5,038 nt of DNA from Cryomorphaceae bacterium (GCA_022565745.1 JAIUMB010000159.1:1-5038); one strand, 5' to 3'; counted from the stretch's first letter, positions 1-5,038 are shown. Numbers and translations: made by a program. The notes: generated from the sequence alone by a model not told the origin.

Positions 1-1150
1 CTGCGCGGGTCAATGCCTTATCGAGGATATCCGGGCGGTTGGTCGCCGCGAGAATAATGACGTGTTCGTTGCTGTCAAACCCGTCCATTTCGGTCAACAA
101 TTGGTTCAGCGTATTTTCACGCTCATCGTTTCCTCCGGAGAAGTTGGACTTTCCACGGGCGCGACCAATGGCGTCAATTTCGTCGATGAAAATAATGGCC
201 GGACTTTTTTCCTTGGCTTGCTTGAATAAATCGCGCACACGAGAGGCGCCGACCCCTACAAACATTTCGACAAAGTCACTACCACTTAGAGAGAAAAACG
301 GCACACCAGACTCACCGGCTACGGCTTTTGCCAAAAGTGTTTTACCTGTTCCCGGAGGCCCTGCCAGCAAAGCGCCACGCGGAATCTTCCCACCCAAATT
401 CGTGTATTTATCGGGGTTTTTGAGAAAGTTCACCACCTCTTCCACTTCTTCTTTGGCGGCTTCCATACCCGCAACGTCTTTAAACGTCACCTTTACATTT
501 TCGTCTTTTTCAAAGAGTTTGGCTTTTGACTTACCAATATTAAATATCTGTCCGCCGCCACCTGGGCCTCCACCACCCATGGTCATACGGCGCATGATGA
601 ACAACCATAGCGCCATGATGAGGAAGATTGGAAGCACCCACGCAAGGATGTCTCCCCAATAGTTGCGCTGTTCTTCATACTCAATGGGTACAGCATCTCT
701 ATCGAGAAAGCTGTTGCGGTCGTAAAAACGATCTAAATCGTCACGAAAAGCTTGACTGGGCATTTCAAATGAAAAGTGTGGACCGGGATTAACCCCTCCA
801 CCAAAGCCACGCTCTGCGACATTTTTGTATTTTTCCTTTTCTTTAAGTGCGTCTTTTTTGATAAAAACTTGCACCATTTTTTCATTCACCACAACAATTT
901 TGTCCACATCCTCCTCTTCCAACATTTGAGTGAAGTTTCTAAATGATGTGGTTTCGGCACCACCTTGCATGGAACCGACAAACTGCAATCCGATGAACAG
1001 TAAAAATAATGCACCGTATATCCAGTATAAATTAAAACGACGCTTGGGATCCCCTCCACCTTCACCGTTTGACTTGTCCTTTTTTCCGGAGAATTGCTTT
1101 TTCAAGCGTTCAATTTGCTCCTTTTCTTTGCTGCTTTTTTGCTTACTCAT
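1..1150 (-). CDS. ftsH: ATP-dependent zinc metalloprotease FtsH, N-terminal part (runs off left edge)
   Basis: Membrane-anchored AAA+ protease that degrades misfolded membrane proteins and short-lived regulators; it works as a hexamer facing the cytoplasm. The window holds about 383 codons from the ATG at 1148-1150. Visible in order: a charged Lys/Glu-rich cytoplasmic head (about 1-38); first membrane helix (about 41-59); a periplasmic domain of roughly 105 residues; second helix starting at W165 and followed by Arg-Arg; a glycine-rich linker GGGGPGGGG at 192-200; then the AAA module with Walker A GPPGTGKT (264-271), the pore motif FVG in FVGVGA, Walker B IIFIDEID (319-326, catalytic E324) and the sensor-1 Asn in AATNRPD. 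The window ends at LDKALTRA, just before the expected arginine-finger segment, so the HExxH zinc protease domain lies outside. It follows rsfS by 18 bp and is probably cotranscribed. The glycine-rich linker is typical of Bacteroidota FtsH. Identification is secure. Confidence 0.97.
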   Translation of the reverse strand, partial: MSKQKSSKEKEQIERLKKQFSGKKDKSNGEGGGDPKRRFNLYWIYGALFLLFIGLQFVGSMQGGAETTSFRNFTQMLEEEDVDKIVVVNEKMVQVFIKKDALKEKEKYKNVAERGFGGGVNPGPHFSFEMPSQAFRDDLDRFYDRNSFLDRDAVPIEYEEQRNYWGDILAWVLPIFLIMALWLFIMRRMTMGGGGPGGGGQIFNIGKSKAKLFEKDENVKVTFKDVAGMEAAKEEVEEVVNFLKNPDKYTNLGGKIPRGALLAGPPGTGKTLLAKAVAGESGVPFFSLSGSDFVEMFVGVGASRVRDLFKQAKEKSPAIIFIDEIDAIGRARGKSNFSGGNDERENTLNQLLTEMDGFDSNEHVIILAATNRPDILDKALTRA

Positions 1151-1168
1151 ATCTTTTGTATCACGGCT

Positions 1169-1570
1169 TTAGTTTCCGTTTTCAATTCGTTCAATTTTGG
1201 CATCGCTCCACAAACTCTCCAAGTCGTAAAATGTTCGAGTTTCACGTTGAAAAATATGCACAACAACGCCGACATAGTCCATTAACACCCACTCCGACTG
1301 CTCTTTACCTTCCACGTGCCACGGCCTTTCCTCTATCTCTTCGCGAACGCGTTTTTCTATGGTGTCGGCAATGGATGACACATGGGTATTAGACGTTCCT
1401 TCACAAATAATAAAGTGATCACAAACGGCATTATCTATTTCCGATAAATCAAGGGTTACAACATTAAGACCTTTGGCATCTAAAATTCCCTCTATACATT
1501 CCCGGTGAAGGGGGGCACTACTGTATTCTTTCACAAATGTGTTTTTCAAATAATTAATGTTTGTCTCCAA
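1169..1570 (-). CDS. rsfS: Ribosome silencing factor RsfS (Iojap/YbeB family)
   Basis: RsfS binds ribosomal protein uL14 on the 50S subunit and blocks joining to the 30S, lowering translation in starvation or stationary phase. The family core is clear: CDHFIICEGTSNTHV (about 50-64), PWHVEG (83-88), EWVLMDYVGVVVHIF (about 93-107) and FYDLESLWSDAK (about 114-125). The extent shown gives 133 residues, longer than the roughly 105 of E. coli, because of an unconserved N-terminal extension of about 22 residues. The start is uncertain. The reading frame has no ATG before the conserved core. The 5'-most candidate is TTG at 1568-1570, with an in-frame stop at 1586-1588; TTG at 1547-1549 and GTG at 1532-1534 are alternatives that would suit the predicted transcription start better. 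It is the first gene of an operon with ftsH and divergent from birA. The function call is secure; the start is not. Confidence 0.93.
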   Translation of the reverse strand: METNINYLKNTFVKEYSSAPLHRECIEGILDAKGLNVVTLDLSEIDNAVCDHFIICEGTSNTHVSSIADTIEKRVREEIEERPWHVEGKEQSEWVLMDYVGVVVHIFQRETRTFYDLESLWSDAKIERIENGN

Positions 1571-1580
1571 AGGACGATAG

Positions 1581-1612
1581 CAAATTTATGCTCAGTCTTT
1601 TAGGTTTACAAA
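1581..1612 (-). promoter_or_regulatory. Bacteroidota-type promoter for rsfS-ftsH
   Basis: Read on the minus strand, a TTTG box (1609-1612) is followed after 20 bp by TAAATTTG (1581-1588), an exact match to the TAnnTTTG -7 element used by the primary sigma factor of Bacteroidota. The spacing falls within the accepted range. Transcription would begin around 1575-1577, only a few bases before the 5'-most TTG candidate of rsfS. Assignment rests on motif match and position. Confidence 0.7.
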
Positions 1613-1644
1613 CTGGATTTAATTCAAGTTAACGGCATTGGTTG

Positions 1645-1652
1645 TTTCTTTG
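1645..1652 (+). promoter_or_regulatory. Possible weak -7 element before birA
   Basis: TTTCTTTG matches TAnnTTTG at all fixed positions except the A, and sits 7 bp before the birA ATG. No TTG-type -33 box is found at normal spacing. If used, the transcript would be almost leaderless. Given only because the spacer to the divergent rsfS promoter is short and contains no better candidate on this strand. Confidence 0.3.
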
Positions 1653-1659
1653 CACCGGT

Positions 1660-2385
1660 ATGGAAAAGTGGTCTCCATTTACGGTTTTTAGATTCGCGCA
1701 ATGCGAAAGCACCAATTCCGAGGCGCAAAAATACATCATATGTAACAGTTGTCATGCGCCTATGGTTTTTATATCAGGGCATCAAACTTTAGGCCGCGGA
1801 CAAGTAGGTGCCAAATGGATGGATGAGCCCGACAAAAACGCATTGTTTTCGGTCGTTTTCCCTGTAGATAACATGCCAATACGTCATCTTAGCAGGTGGA
1901 ACATGTGGTTCAGTACGCAGGTGGTTTTGGCGCTAAGAAAACTTACCCACCTACCCATCTTACTCAAATGGCCCAACGATATTTTGCTTTTCAATAAGAA
2001 AATAGGCGGACTTCTCATCGAGTCTTCGCTGCAAGGCAGTCAGGTAAAACACATCATTGCCGGATGCGGCATAAATATCGGTTACTGTCCCGAAGAGATT
2101 CACCACAGCGATTGCTTGCTCAACCATTGTCAAATTTTGATTGAAGACGTCATTGCTGGAGTTTTACAACAACTTATTGACCAGCCATTTCAACCCGATT
2201 GTAAGGAAGCATATCACGGCTTGCTTTGTGGTCATCGCGAATGGCGTCCATACTTAATTGAACAGCAAAAAACACCAGGTTTTCTAGAGGAAATAGACGA
2301 TGCTGGATCGGCACATATTCGCTTAGAAGGAGAATCTACGCCTCGTGTCTTTCGGCACAAAGAGATTATGTGGTGTTACGACTAA
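1660..2385 (+). CDS. birA: Biotin--[acetyl-CoA-carboxylase] ligase (BirA, no HTH domain)
   Basis: Makes biotinoyl-5'-AMP from biotin and ATP and transfers biotin to the lysine of biotin carboxyl carrier domains, such as that of acetyl-CoA carboxylase. The protein has 241 residues. Visible motifs: STN (17-19) at the start of the biotin pocket; GRGQVG (45-50) followed by W53, the adenylate-binding loop; KWPND (103-107), where K103 is the conserved active-site lysine; KIGGLLIE (114-121); GCGINIG (135-141); and a small C-terminal cap domain (about 206-238). There is no N-terminal DNA-binding domain, so this is a class I enzyme that should not act as the biotin-operon repressor known from E. coli BirA. 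The frame stays open upstream to a TTG at 1642, but the ATG at 1660 places the family's N-terminal strand correctly and is preferred. It is divergent from rsfS and convergent with the SRPBCC gene, with a 4-bp overlap. Confidence 0.95.
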   Translation: MEKWSPFTVFRFAQCESTNSEAQKYIICNSCHAPMVFISGHQTLGRGQVGAKWMDEPDKNALFSVVFPVDNMPIRHLSRWNMWFSTQVVLALRKLTHLPILLKWPNDILLFNKKIGGLLIESSLQGSQVKHIIAGCGINIGYCPEEIHHSDCLLNHCQILIEDVIAGVLQQLIDQPFQPDCKEAYHGLLCGHREWRPYLIEQQKTPGFLEEIDDAGSAHIRLEGESTPRVFRHKEIMWCYD

Positions 2386-2774
2386 AACCGTTCACCCAGC
2401 TTTAGCACCAACTTGTCGATAAACGCTTGAAGGGGCTTTTTAATCATCATTTGCATCATGGCATTGAACTCACCTTCAAAGATAAACCACACATCCGTAC
2501 CTTTATCCTCGGGAGATAGGTGTAAAGTGAGATCAAAATCCAATTTTGAACTGGCGGCAGTGAGAACGATGCGCTCATTATCTACACTTTCTTTGCCAAT
2601 TAAACGAATTTCTGGAACGCCCTTCATGCCAAAAACGAAGGAAGTGTCGTCCGACTCAAACGTGGCCACATCCTCTGGCATAATGTCTTTGTAATTGCCA
2701 AACTGTCCGTTGAGGTGATTGTAAATGGTGGCTGCATCTGATGAACAGCGCACTTTATCAGTTTCTAAATACAT
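2382..2774 (-). CDS. SRPBCC (START-like) fold protein of unknown ligand
   Basis: A 130-residue cytoplasmic protein with no signal peptide or membrane helix. Its pattern fits the SRPBCC/START-like fold: a first strand (YLETDKVRC), a short helix (SSDAATIYNHL), a loop containing IMPEDV (31-36), a string of beta strands through FVFGMKGVPEIRL (46-58) and ASSKLDFDLTLHL (74-86), then a long C-terminal helix (about 107-127) that would close the hydrophobic cavity. The segment FEGEFNAMMQMMIKKPL (99-115) is strongly reminiscent of a conserved Bacteroidota subfamily that, from memory, often sits beside the biotin-protein ligase gene. The ligand and role are unknown; family members bind lipids or other hydrophobic molecules. 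It lies 22 bp downstream of the yqeY gene and is probably cotranscribed with it. Its stop TAG overlaps the birA stop on the other strand. Confidence 0.85.
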   Translation of the reverse strand: MYLETDKVRCSSDAATIYNHLNGQFGNYKDIMPEDVATFESDDTSFVFGMKGVPEIRLIGKESVDNERIVLTAASSKLDFDLTLHLSPEDKGTDVWFIFEGEFNAMMQMMIKKPLQAFIDKLVLKLGERF

Positions 2775-2796
2775 ATAGGTGAATTGTGTTGGTCGA

Positions 2797-3249
2797 TTAT
2801 TTTTTCAAAAGCATGGCTTTAACCGTATCGGCGATGGTTTTCCCGTCGGCACGACCAGCAATTACAGCATTGGCTTTACCCATCACCTTTCCCATATCTG
2901 CCGGGGAGTTGGCGCCCTCTTCCTCCATTACTTGGGCAATGATGTTTTCGAGCTCCTCTTGCGTCAACGGTTTGGGTAAAAATTGCTCAATAACGGCCAA
3001 TTGTTGCTCTTCTTCTGCGGCCAATTCTGCACGACCTTGTTCGTGGTAAATGGTGGCTGATTCTTTGCGTTGTTTTTGCAACTTTTGCAAAAGGGCAATT
3101 TCCATTTTCTCGTCGAGTTCGGTGCCTGCTTTTTCAGTTTTGGCCATTATGATGGCGTTTTTAATGGCTCGCAGCGCATTCAAACTTTCCTTATCTTTGG
3201 CTTTCATGGCCTGTTTGATGGCCTCGTTGATGGATGGTTCTAAGCTCAT
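2797..3249 (-). CDS. YqeY / GatB-like domain protein
   Basis: A 150-residue protein of the YqeY family, which resembles the C-terminal tRNA-contacting domain of the GatB amidotransferase subunit; the free-standing form has no firmly settled function, though a link to tRNA metabolism is usually proposed. Diagnostic features: an N-terminal helix pair with SLNALRAIKNAI (22-33), QRKESATIY (60-68), an acidic helix (about 72-88), EQFLPKPLTQEEL (88-100) and the C-terminal DMGKVMGKANAVIAGRADGKTI (118-139). The ATG at 3247-3249 is chosen because it begins the standard MSLEPSINEAIKQAM start and lies 17 bp after a good -7 element. The frame is open for 58 further codons upstream, but that stretch covers the promoter and looks noncoding. 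First gene of a two-gene operon with the SRPBCC protein; divergent from the gene at 3358. Confidence 0.93.
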   Translation of the reverse strand: MSLEPSINEAIKQAMKAKDKESLNALRAIKNAIIMAKTEKAGTELDEKMEIALLQKLQKQRKESATIYHEQGRAELAAEEEQQLAVIEQFLPKPLTQEELENIIAQVMEEEGANSPADMGKVMGKANAVIAGRADGKTIADTVKAMLLKK

Positions 3250-3266
3250 ATTTTTTGTTTGTGCGG

Positions 3267-3274
3267 CAAAGATA
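3267..3274 (-). promoter_or_regulatory. -7 promoter element for yqeY-SRPBCC operon
   Basis: On the minus strand this is TATCTTTG, an exact match to TAnnTTTG, ending 17 bp before the yqeY ATG. A TTTC at 3292-3295, 17 bp upstream of the element, may be a degenerate -33 box. The predicted transcript has a leader of about a dozen bases without a Shine-Dalgarno site, usual for the phylum. Its position also argues against the longer reading of yqeY. Confidence 0.6.
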
Positions 3275-3357
3275 GCGTTTATGTTTTTTGTGAAAGAAGT
3301 ATAACCCACCCCTGAACTTTTTGTTTTGTTGCTTGTCTCATTGTAAACAACATCACC

Positions 3358-3942
3358 ATGAAACGCCCGCTTTACATTCTTGCCCTTATGTGTTTTACAA
3401 CATACATCGGGCACGCTCAACACGACTTATCGAAGCTATACGACGAGCAGCTGAAAATGAATCGACAAGGCATGACTGTACTAGGTGGTTGGGCAGCATC
3501 GAATATGGTATGGGGTGGCATAATGGCCACACAAACCGAAGGGGTTAATCGGTATTTCCACATCGGGAATGCATCTTGGAACAGTGTAAATCTTTTACTT
3601 GCAGGATTCGGCTACTACGGTGCCAGAAAACAACCCGAAGACGCTTCTTTTTCTGGATTGTTAAAACTTCATGAAGACACCAAACGCAGTTTGTTATTCA
3701 ATGCTGGTTTAGATTTGGCGTACGTAACCGGAGGGCTCTGGATGGTGGATGTTGCCAACCGATTTGACAATCCGGAAATGATGGAAGGTTTAGGAATTTC
3801 TTTCGCCATGCAAGGACTATTTTTATTTACTTTTGACATCGTTTTTTATTTGGCACAAGATGCTTGGGGTAAAAAGCACTTATCCCCCATATTAAACCGC
3901 ATAGTACTATCCGGAAACGGAATAAAAATCAACCTCGATTAA
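3358..3942 (+). CDS. Unknown membrane protein with signal peptide (DUF6992-like)
   Basis: A 194-residue protein of unknown function. Residues 1-20 form a signal peptide (Lys-Arg, hydrophobic core, GHA before Q21), suggesting export. The mature part has about four hydrophobic segments: roughly 39-57, 73-89, 112-131 and 145-166. Recognisable blocks are LKMNRQGMTVLGGWAASNM (32-50), GNASWNSVNLLLAGFGYYG (70-88), LLFNAGLDLAYVTGGLWM (112-129) and MQGLFLFTFDIVFYL (151-165). These resemble a Bacteroidota family I recall as DUF6992; that name comes from memory and should be confirmed. The Asn, Asp and Gly residues inside the hydrophobic segments suggest a polar cavity or helix contacts. It has no catalytic motif that I can see. 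The adenosyltransferase gene follows after 10 bp, so the two are probably cotranscribed. No clear TAnnTTTG precedes it. The start is the first ATG in frame and gives a proper signal peptide. Confidence 0.82.
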   Translation: MKRPLYILALMCFTTYIGHAQHDLSKLYDEQLKMNRQGMTVLGGWAASNMVWGGIMATQTEGVNRYFHIGNASWNSVNLLLAGFGYYGARKQPEDASFSGLLKLHEDTKRSLLFNAGLDLAYVTGGLWMVDVANRFDNPEMMEGLGISFAMQGLFLFTFDIVFYLAQDAWGKKHLSPILNRIVLSGNGIKINLD

Positions 3943-3952
3943 CACAATCAGC

Positions 3953-4504
3953 ATGAAAATTTACACCCGCAGCGGCGATGAAGGCACAACAGGATTACTC
4001 GGCGGCAACCGCGTATCTAAAGCCGATATACGCATTGAAACATACGGTACTTTAGATGAGCTTAACGCTTGGTTAGGACTAATTGCCGACGAATGTCCTG
4101 ACCAACACCAAAGCGCCTATGTAAGAAGTCTTCAAAACGACATTTTTCTTATGGGAAGCCACCTAGCGGCAGAAAACCAAAAAGGGAAATCCTATTTGAA
4201 CGATTTACGCGACGGCATTATAGAGGAAATGGAAAGAGAAATAGACGACATGACCGAAGTGTTGCCTCCCTTAAAAAACTTTATTCTTCCCGGAGGAGAA
4301 CAACGCGTTTCTTTTGTGCAAATTTCACGAACCGTTTGTCGACGAGCCGAGCGATTGGTGGTACATCTTCACAGTGTTGATCCCAGTGTTGATCAACGTA
4401 TCATTCGCACACTTAATCGCCTATCTGACTACCTTTTCACGCTGGCACGCTACACCTCCCACATTTTAGGTGTTGAAGAAAAGCCTTGGATTTCAAAAAC
4501 TTAG
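3953..4504 (+). CDS. pduO: ATP:cob(I)alamin adenosyltransferase, PduO type
   Basis: Transfers the 5'-deoxyadenosyl group of ATP to the cobalt of cob(I)alamin, giving adenosylcobalamin for enzymes such as methylmalonyl-CoA mutase; the active form is a trimer. The 183 residues cover the whole family. Motifs: the N-terminal ATP loop KIYTRSGDEGTTGLLGG (2-18), YGTLDELNAWLG (31-42), FILPGG (110-115), ISRTVCRRAER (124-134) and LNRLSDYLFTLAR (154-166). By position, D35, R126 and F110 appear to correspond to the Asp-Arg salt bridge and the cobalamin-face phenylalanine described for Lactobacillus PduO, from memory. The symbol names the family only: no propanediol genes are present. It is second in a pair with the unknown membrane protein. 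No cobalamin riboswitch is apparent upstream. A 12-bp in-frame duplication lies near codons 141-148. Identification is secure. Confidence 0.95.
   Translation: MKIYTRSGDEGTTGLLGGNRVSKADIRIETYGTLDELNAWLGLIADECPDQHQSAYVRSLQNDIFLMGSHLAAENQKGKSYLNDLRDGIIEEMEREIDDMTEVLPPLKNFILPGGEQRVSFVQISRTVCRRAERLVVHLHSVDPSVDQRIIRTLNRLSDYLFTLARYTSHILGVEEKPWISKT
4372..4394 (+). repeat. 12-bp tandem duplication inside the adenosyltransferase gene
   Basis: The 11-mer CAGTGTTGATC occurs at 4372-4382 and again at 4384-4394, a 12-bp period that keeps the frame and encodes SVDP followed by SVDQ. It lies in the turn between the CRRAER helix and the LNRLSDYLF helix, where family members vary in length. Confidence 0.8.
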
Positions 4505-4530
4505 AACAATCTTAACAAAGTAAAAAAAGA

Positions 4531-4561
4531 TTTTGCCCGTAAAAAAATACGTTTATTTTTG
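4531..4561 (+). promoter_or_regulatory. Bacteroidota-type promoter for the DUF2795 gene
   Basis: TTTTG (4531-4535) is followed after 18 bp by TATTTTTG (4554-4561), an exact TAnnTTTG match with a normally spaced TTG-type -33 box. It lies 24 bp before the ATG at 4586, giving a leader of roughly 20 bases. The surrounding DNA is strongly A+T-rich. This implies the DUF2795 gene is transcribed separately from the adenosyltransferase gene. Confidence 0.75.
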
Positions 4562-4585
4562 CAAAAAATTTAAATCGACCTCTGT

Positions 4586-4810
4586 ATGTACTGGACTCTC
4601 GAATTGGCATCGTATTTAAGTGACGCACCATGGCCCGCCACCAAGGATGAATTGATCGATTACTCCATTCGCACCGGGGCGCCTCTTGAGGTCATTGAAA
4701 ACCTTCAGGCCATTGAAGATGAAGACGGAGAAATCTACGAATCCATTGAAGAAATTTGGCCCGACTATCCTTCTGAGGAGGATTTCTTGTGGAACGAAGA
4801 CGAGTACTAG
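4586..4810 (+). CDS. DUF2795 family small acidic protein
   Basis: A 74-residue cytoplasmic protein of unknown function, recognised as the short, highly conserved Bacteroidota form of DUF2795. It opens with MYWTLELASYLSDAPWPATK and continues with KDELIDYSIRTGAPLEVIENL (20-40) and SIEEIWPDYPSEEDF (53-67). It is extremely acidic: 22 Asp or Glu against one Lys and one Arg, with the negative charge concentrated from residue 44 on. The four tryptophans are at 3, 16, 58 and 69. Family members elsewhere carry short repeats of this helical unit; here there is one. Strong conservation of a small acidic protein suggests a binding partner, but none is known. It has its own promoter, and no partner gene is suggested by context beyond the adenosyltransferase gene 81 bp upstream. 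Confidence 0.92.
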   Translation: MYWTLELASYLSDAPWPATKDELIDYSIRTGAPLEVIENLQAIEDEDGEIYESIEEIWPDYPSEEDFLWNEDEY

Positions 4811-4832
4811 CGGTGAGCCAGGAGCGGTGAGC
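4809..4832. repeat. 10-bp direct repeat overlapping the DUF2795 stop
   Basis: AGCGGTGAGC occurs at 4809-4818 and 4823-4832, a 14-bp period. The first copy begins within the TAG stop of the DUF2795 gene. The stretch to about 4836 is more G+C-rich than its surroundings. It forms no stable hairpin that I can see, so it is not an obvious terminator. Confidence 0.7.
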
Positions 4833-4864
4833 GCGGAATAGAGATACCCCAAACGACTAAACAA

Positions 4865-4920
4865 CTCAACGCCTCAACGCCTCAACGCCTCAACGTCTCA
4901 ACGTCTCAACCTCTCAACGT
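4865..4920. repeat. Tandem 8-bp repeat CTCAACGY, seven units
   Basis: Seven head-to-tail 8-bp units fill this stretch without gaps: three CTCAACGC, two CTCAACGT, one CTCAACCT and one CTCAACGT. Degenerate units continue in register on both sides (CTAAACAA at 4857-4864, CTCAAATT at 4921-4928). The unit length is not a multiple of three and no gene covers it. The array sits between the DUF2795 gene and the pyrH promoter, about 45 bp upstream of the pyrH -7 element. It is a simple-sequence tract that could change copy number by replication slippage. Confidence 0.95.
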
Positions 4921-4965
4921 CTCAAATTTATCAAATTCCCACCAAAGCGATACGCATTTTTTCCG

Positions 4966-4973
4966 TAGGTTTG
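4966..4973 (+). promoter_or_regulatory. -7 promoter element for pyrH
   Basis: TAGGTTTG is an exact TAnnTTTG match ending 19 bp before the pyrH ATG. No clear TTG box lies at the normal -33 distance, so the promoter may be weak or helped by an activator. The sequence upstream of it is the 8-bp repeat array. Confidence 0.55.
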
Positions 4974-4992
4974 CAGCAATTACAGAACTGCG

Positions 4993-5038
4993 ATGCATTA
5001 CAAACGAATACTCCTGAAGCTCAGCGGAGAAGCCCTCA
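4993..5038 (+). CDS. pyrH: UMP kinase, first 15 codons (runs off right edge)
   Basis: Only the N-terminus is present: MHYKRILLKLSGEAL, the characteristic opening of bacterial UMP kinase, in which the KLSGEAL segment leads into the glycine-rich nucleotide-binding loop. The enzyme phosphorylates UMP to UDP in pyrimidine nucleotide synthesis and is unrelated to eukaryotic UMP/CMP kinases. The ATG at 4993 gives the family's standard start and follows a -7 element by 19 bp. Because only 15 residues are visible, a related amino-acid kinase cannot be fully excluded, but the match is very typical. Confidence 0.9.
   Translation, partial: MHYKRILLKLSGEAL

Noticed and set aside
39..662. 207-codon open frame on the plus strand
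   Set aside because: It lies wholly antisense to ftsH, whose AAA motifs are unmistakable. Its translation is Ser/Pro-rich low-complexity with no recognisable family.
1642..1659. TTG start six codons upstream for birA
   Set aside because: The ATG at 1660 gives the usual BirA N-terminus, and the extra codons overlap the possible -7 element.
3250..3357. Cobalamin riboswitch before the membrane protein / adenosyltransferase pair
   Set aside because: The spacer is only 108 bp, largely used by the divergent promoter, and I could not find a B12-box-like sequence or the needed paired structure.
3250..3423. 58-codon upstream extension of the yqeY frame
   Set aside because: It covers the TATCTTTG promoter element and the start of the divergent gene. 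The sequence has no family resemblance, and the conserved YqeY N-terminus begins at the ATG at 3249.
4508..4532. Inverted repeat AATCTT/AAGATT after the adenosyltransferase gene as a terminator
   Set aside because: Only six A/T-rich pairs with a 13-base loop and a short T run. It is too weak to call, and it abuts the -33 box of the next promoter.
4616..4864. 82-codon minus-strand open frame
   Set aside because: Antisense to the well-conserved DUF2795 gene and without recognisable protein features.
4865..4920. CRISPR-like array
   Set aside because: The units are 8 bp and contiguous with no spacers, so this is a simple tandem repeat.

Overview
This window reads as a housekeeping stretch of a Bacteroidota chromosome, most likely a Flavobacteriales-type marine or freshwater lineage. 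Four things point there. Matches to the Bacteroidota -7 promoter element TAnnTTTG lie before four transcription units. Shine-Dalgarno sites are essentially absent. The window carries protein families typical of the phylum (an acidic DUF2795 protein and a DUF6992-like membrane protein). The gene order SRPBCC / biotin-protein ligase / rsfS / ftsH is one I recall as common in Bacteroidota.

Layout. At 1-1570 (minus strand) a two-gene operon reads leftward: rsfS, the ribosome silencing factor, then ftsH, the membrane AAA+ protease. ftsH runs off the left edge after about 383 residues. An 89-bp divergent spacer separates this from birA (plus strand, 1660-2385), the biotin-protein ligase. birA converges on a second minus-strand operon so tightly that the two stop codons overlap. 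That operon (2382-3249) holds a YqeY/GatB-like protein and then an SRPBCC-fold protein. Across a 108-bp divergent spacer, a plus-strand pair follows: a secreted or inner-membrane protein of unknown function (3358-3942) and a PduO-type cob(I)alamin adenosyltransferase (3953-4504). A separately promoted, very acidic DUF2795 protein (4586-4810) comes next. A repeat-bearing spacer (4811-4992) with a tandem 8-bp repeat leads to the first 15 codons of pyrH (UMP kinase), which runs off the right edge.

Function. The genes serve translation control and protein quality control (rsfS, ftsH, perhaps yqeY), cofactor attachment and activation (birA for biotin, the adenosyltransferase for B12) and pyrimidine nucleotide synthesis (pyrH). 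I see no mobile element, CRISPR array, RNA gene, toxin-antitoxin pair, defence genes or biosynthetic cluster, and no convincing undescribed system. The best leads are modest: the 8-bp tandem repeat before pyrH, the rsfS start problem next to an excellent promoter, the overlapping convergent stops, the unknown membrane protein coupled to B12 adenosylation, and a 12-bp in-frame duplication in the adenosyltransferase gene. No spacer exceeds 300 bases.
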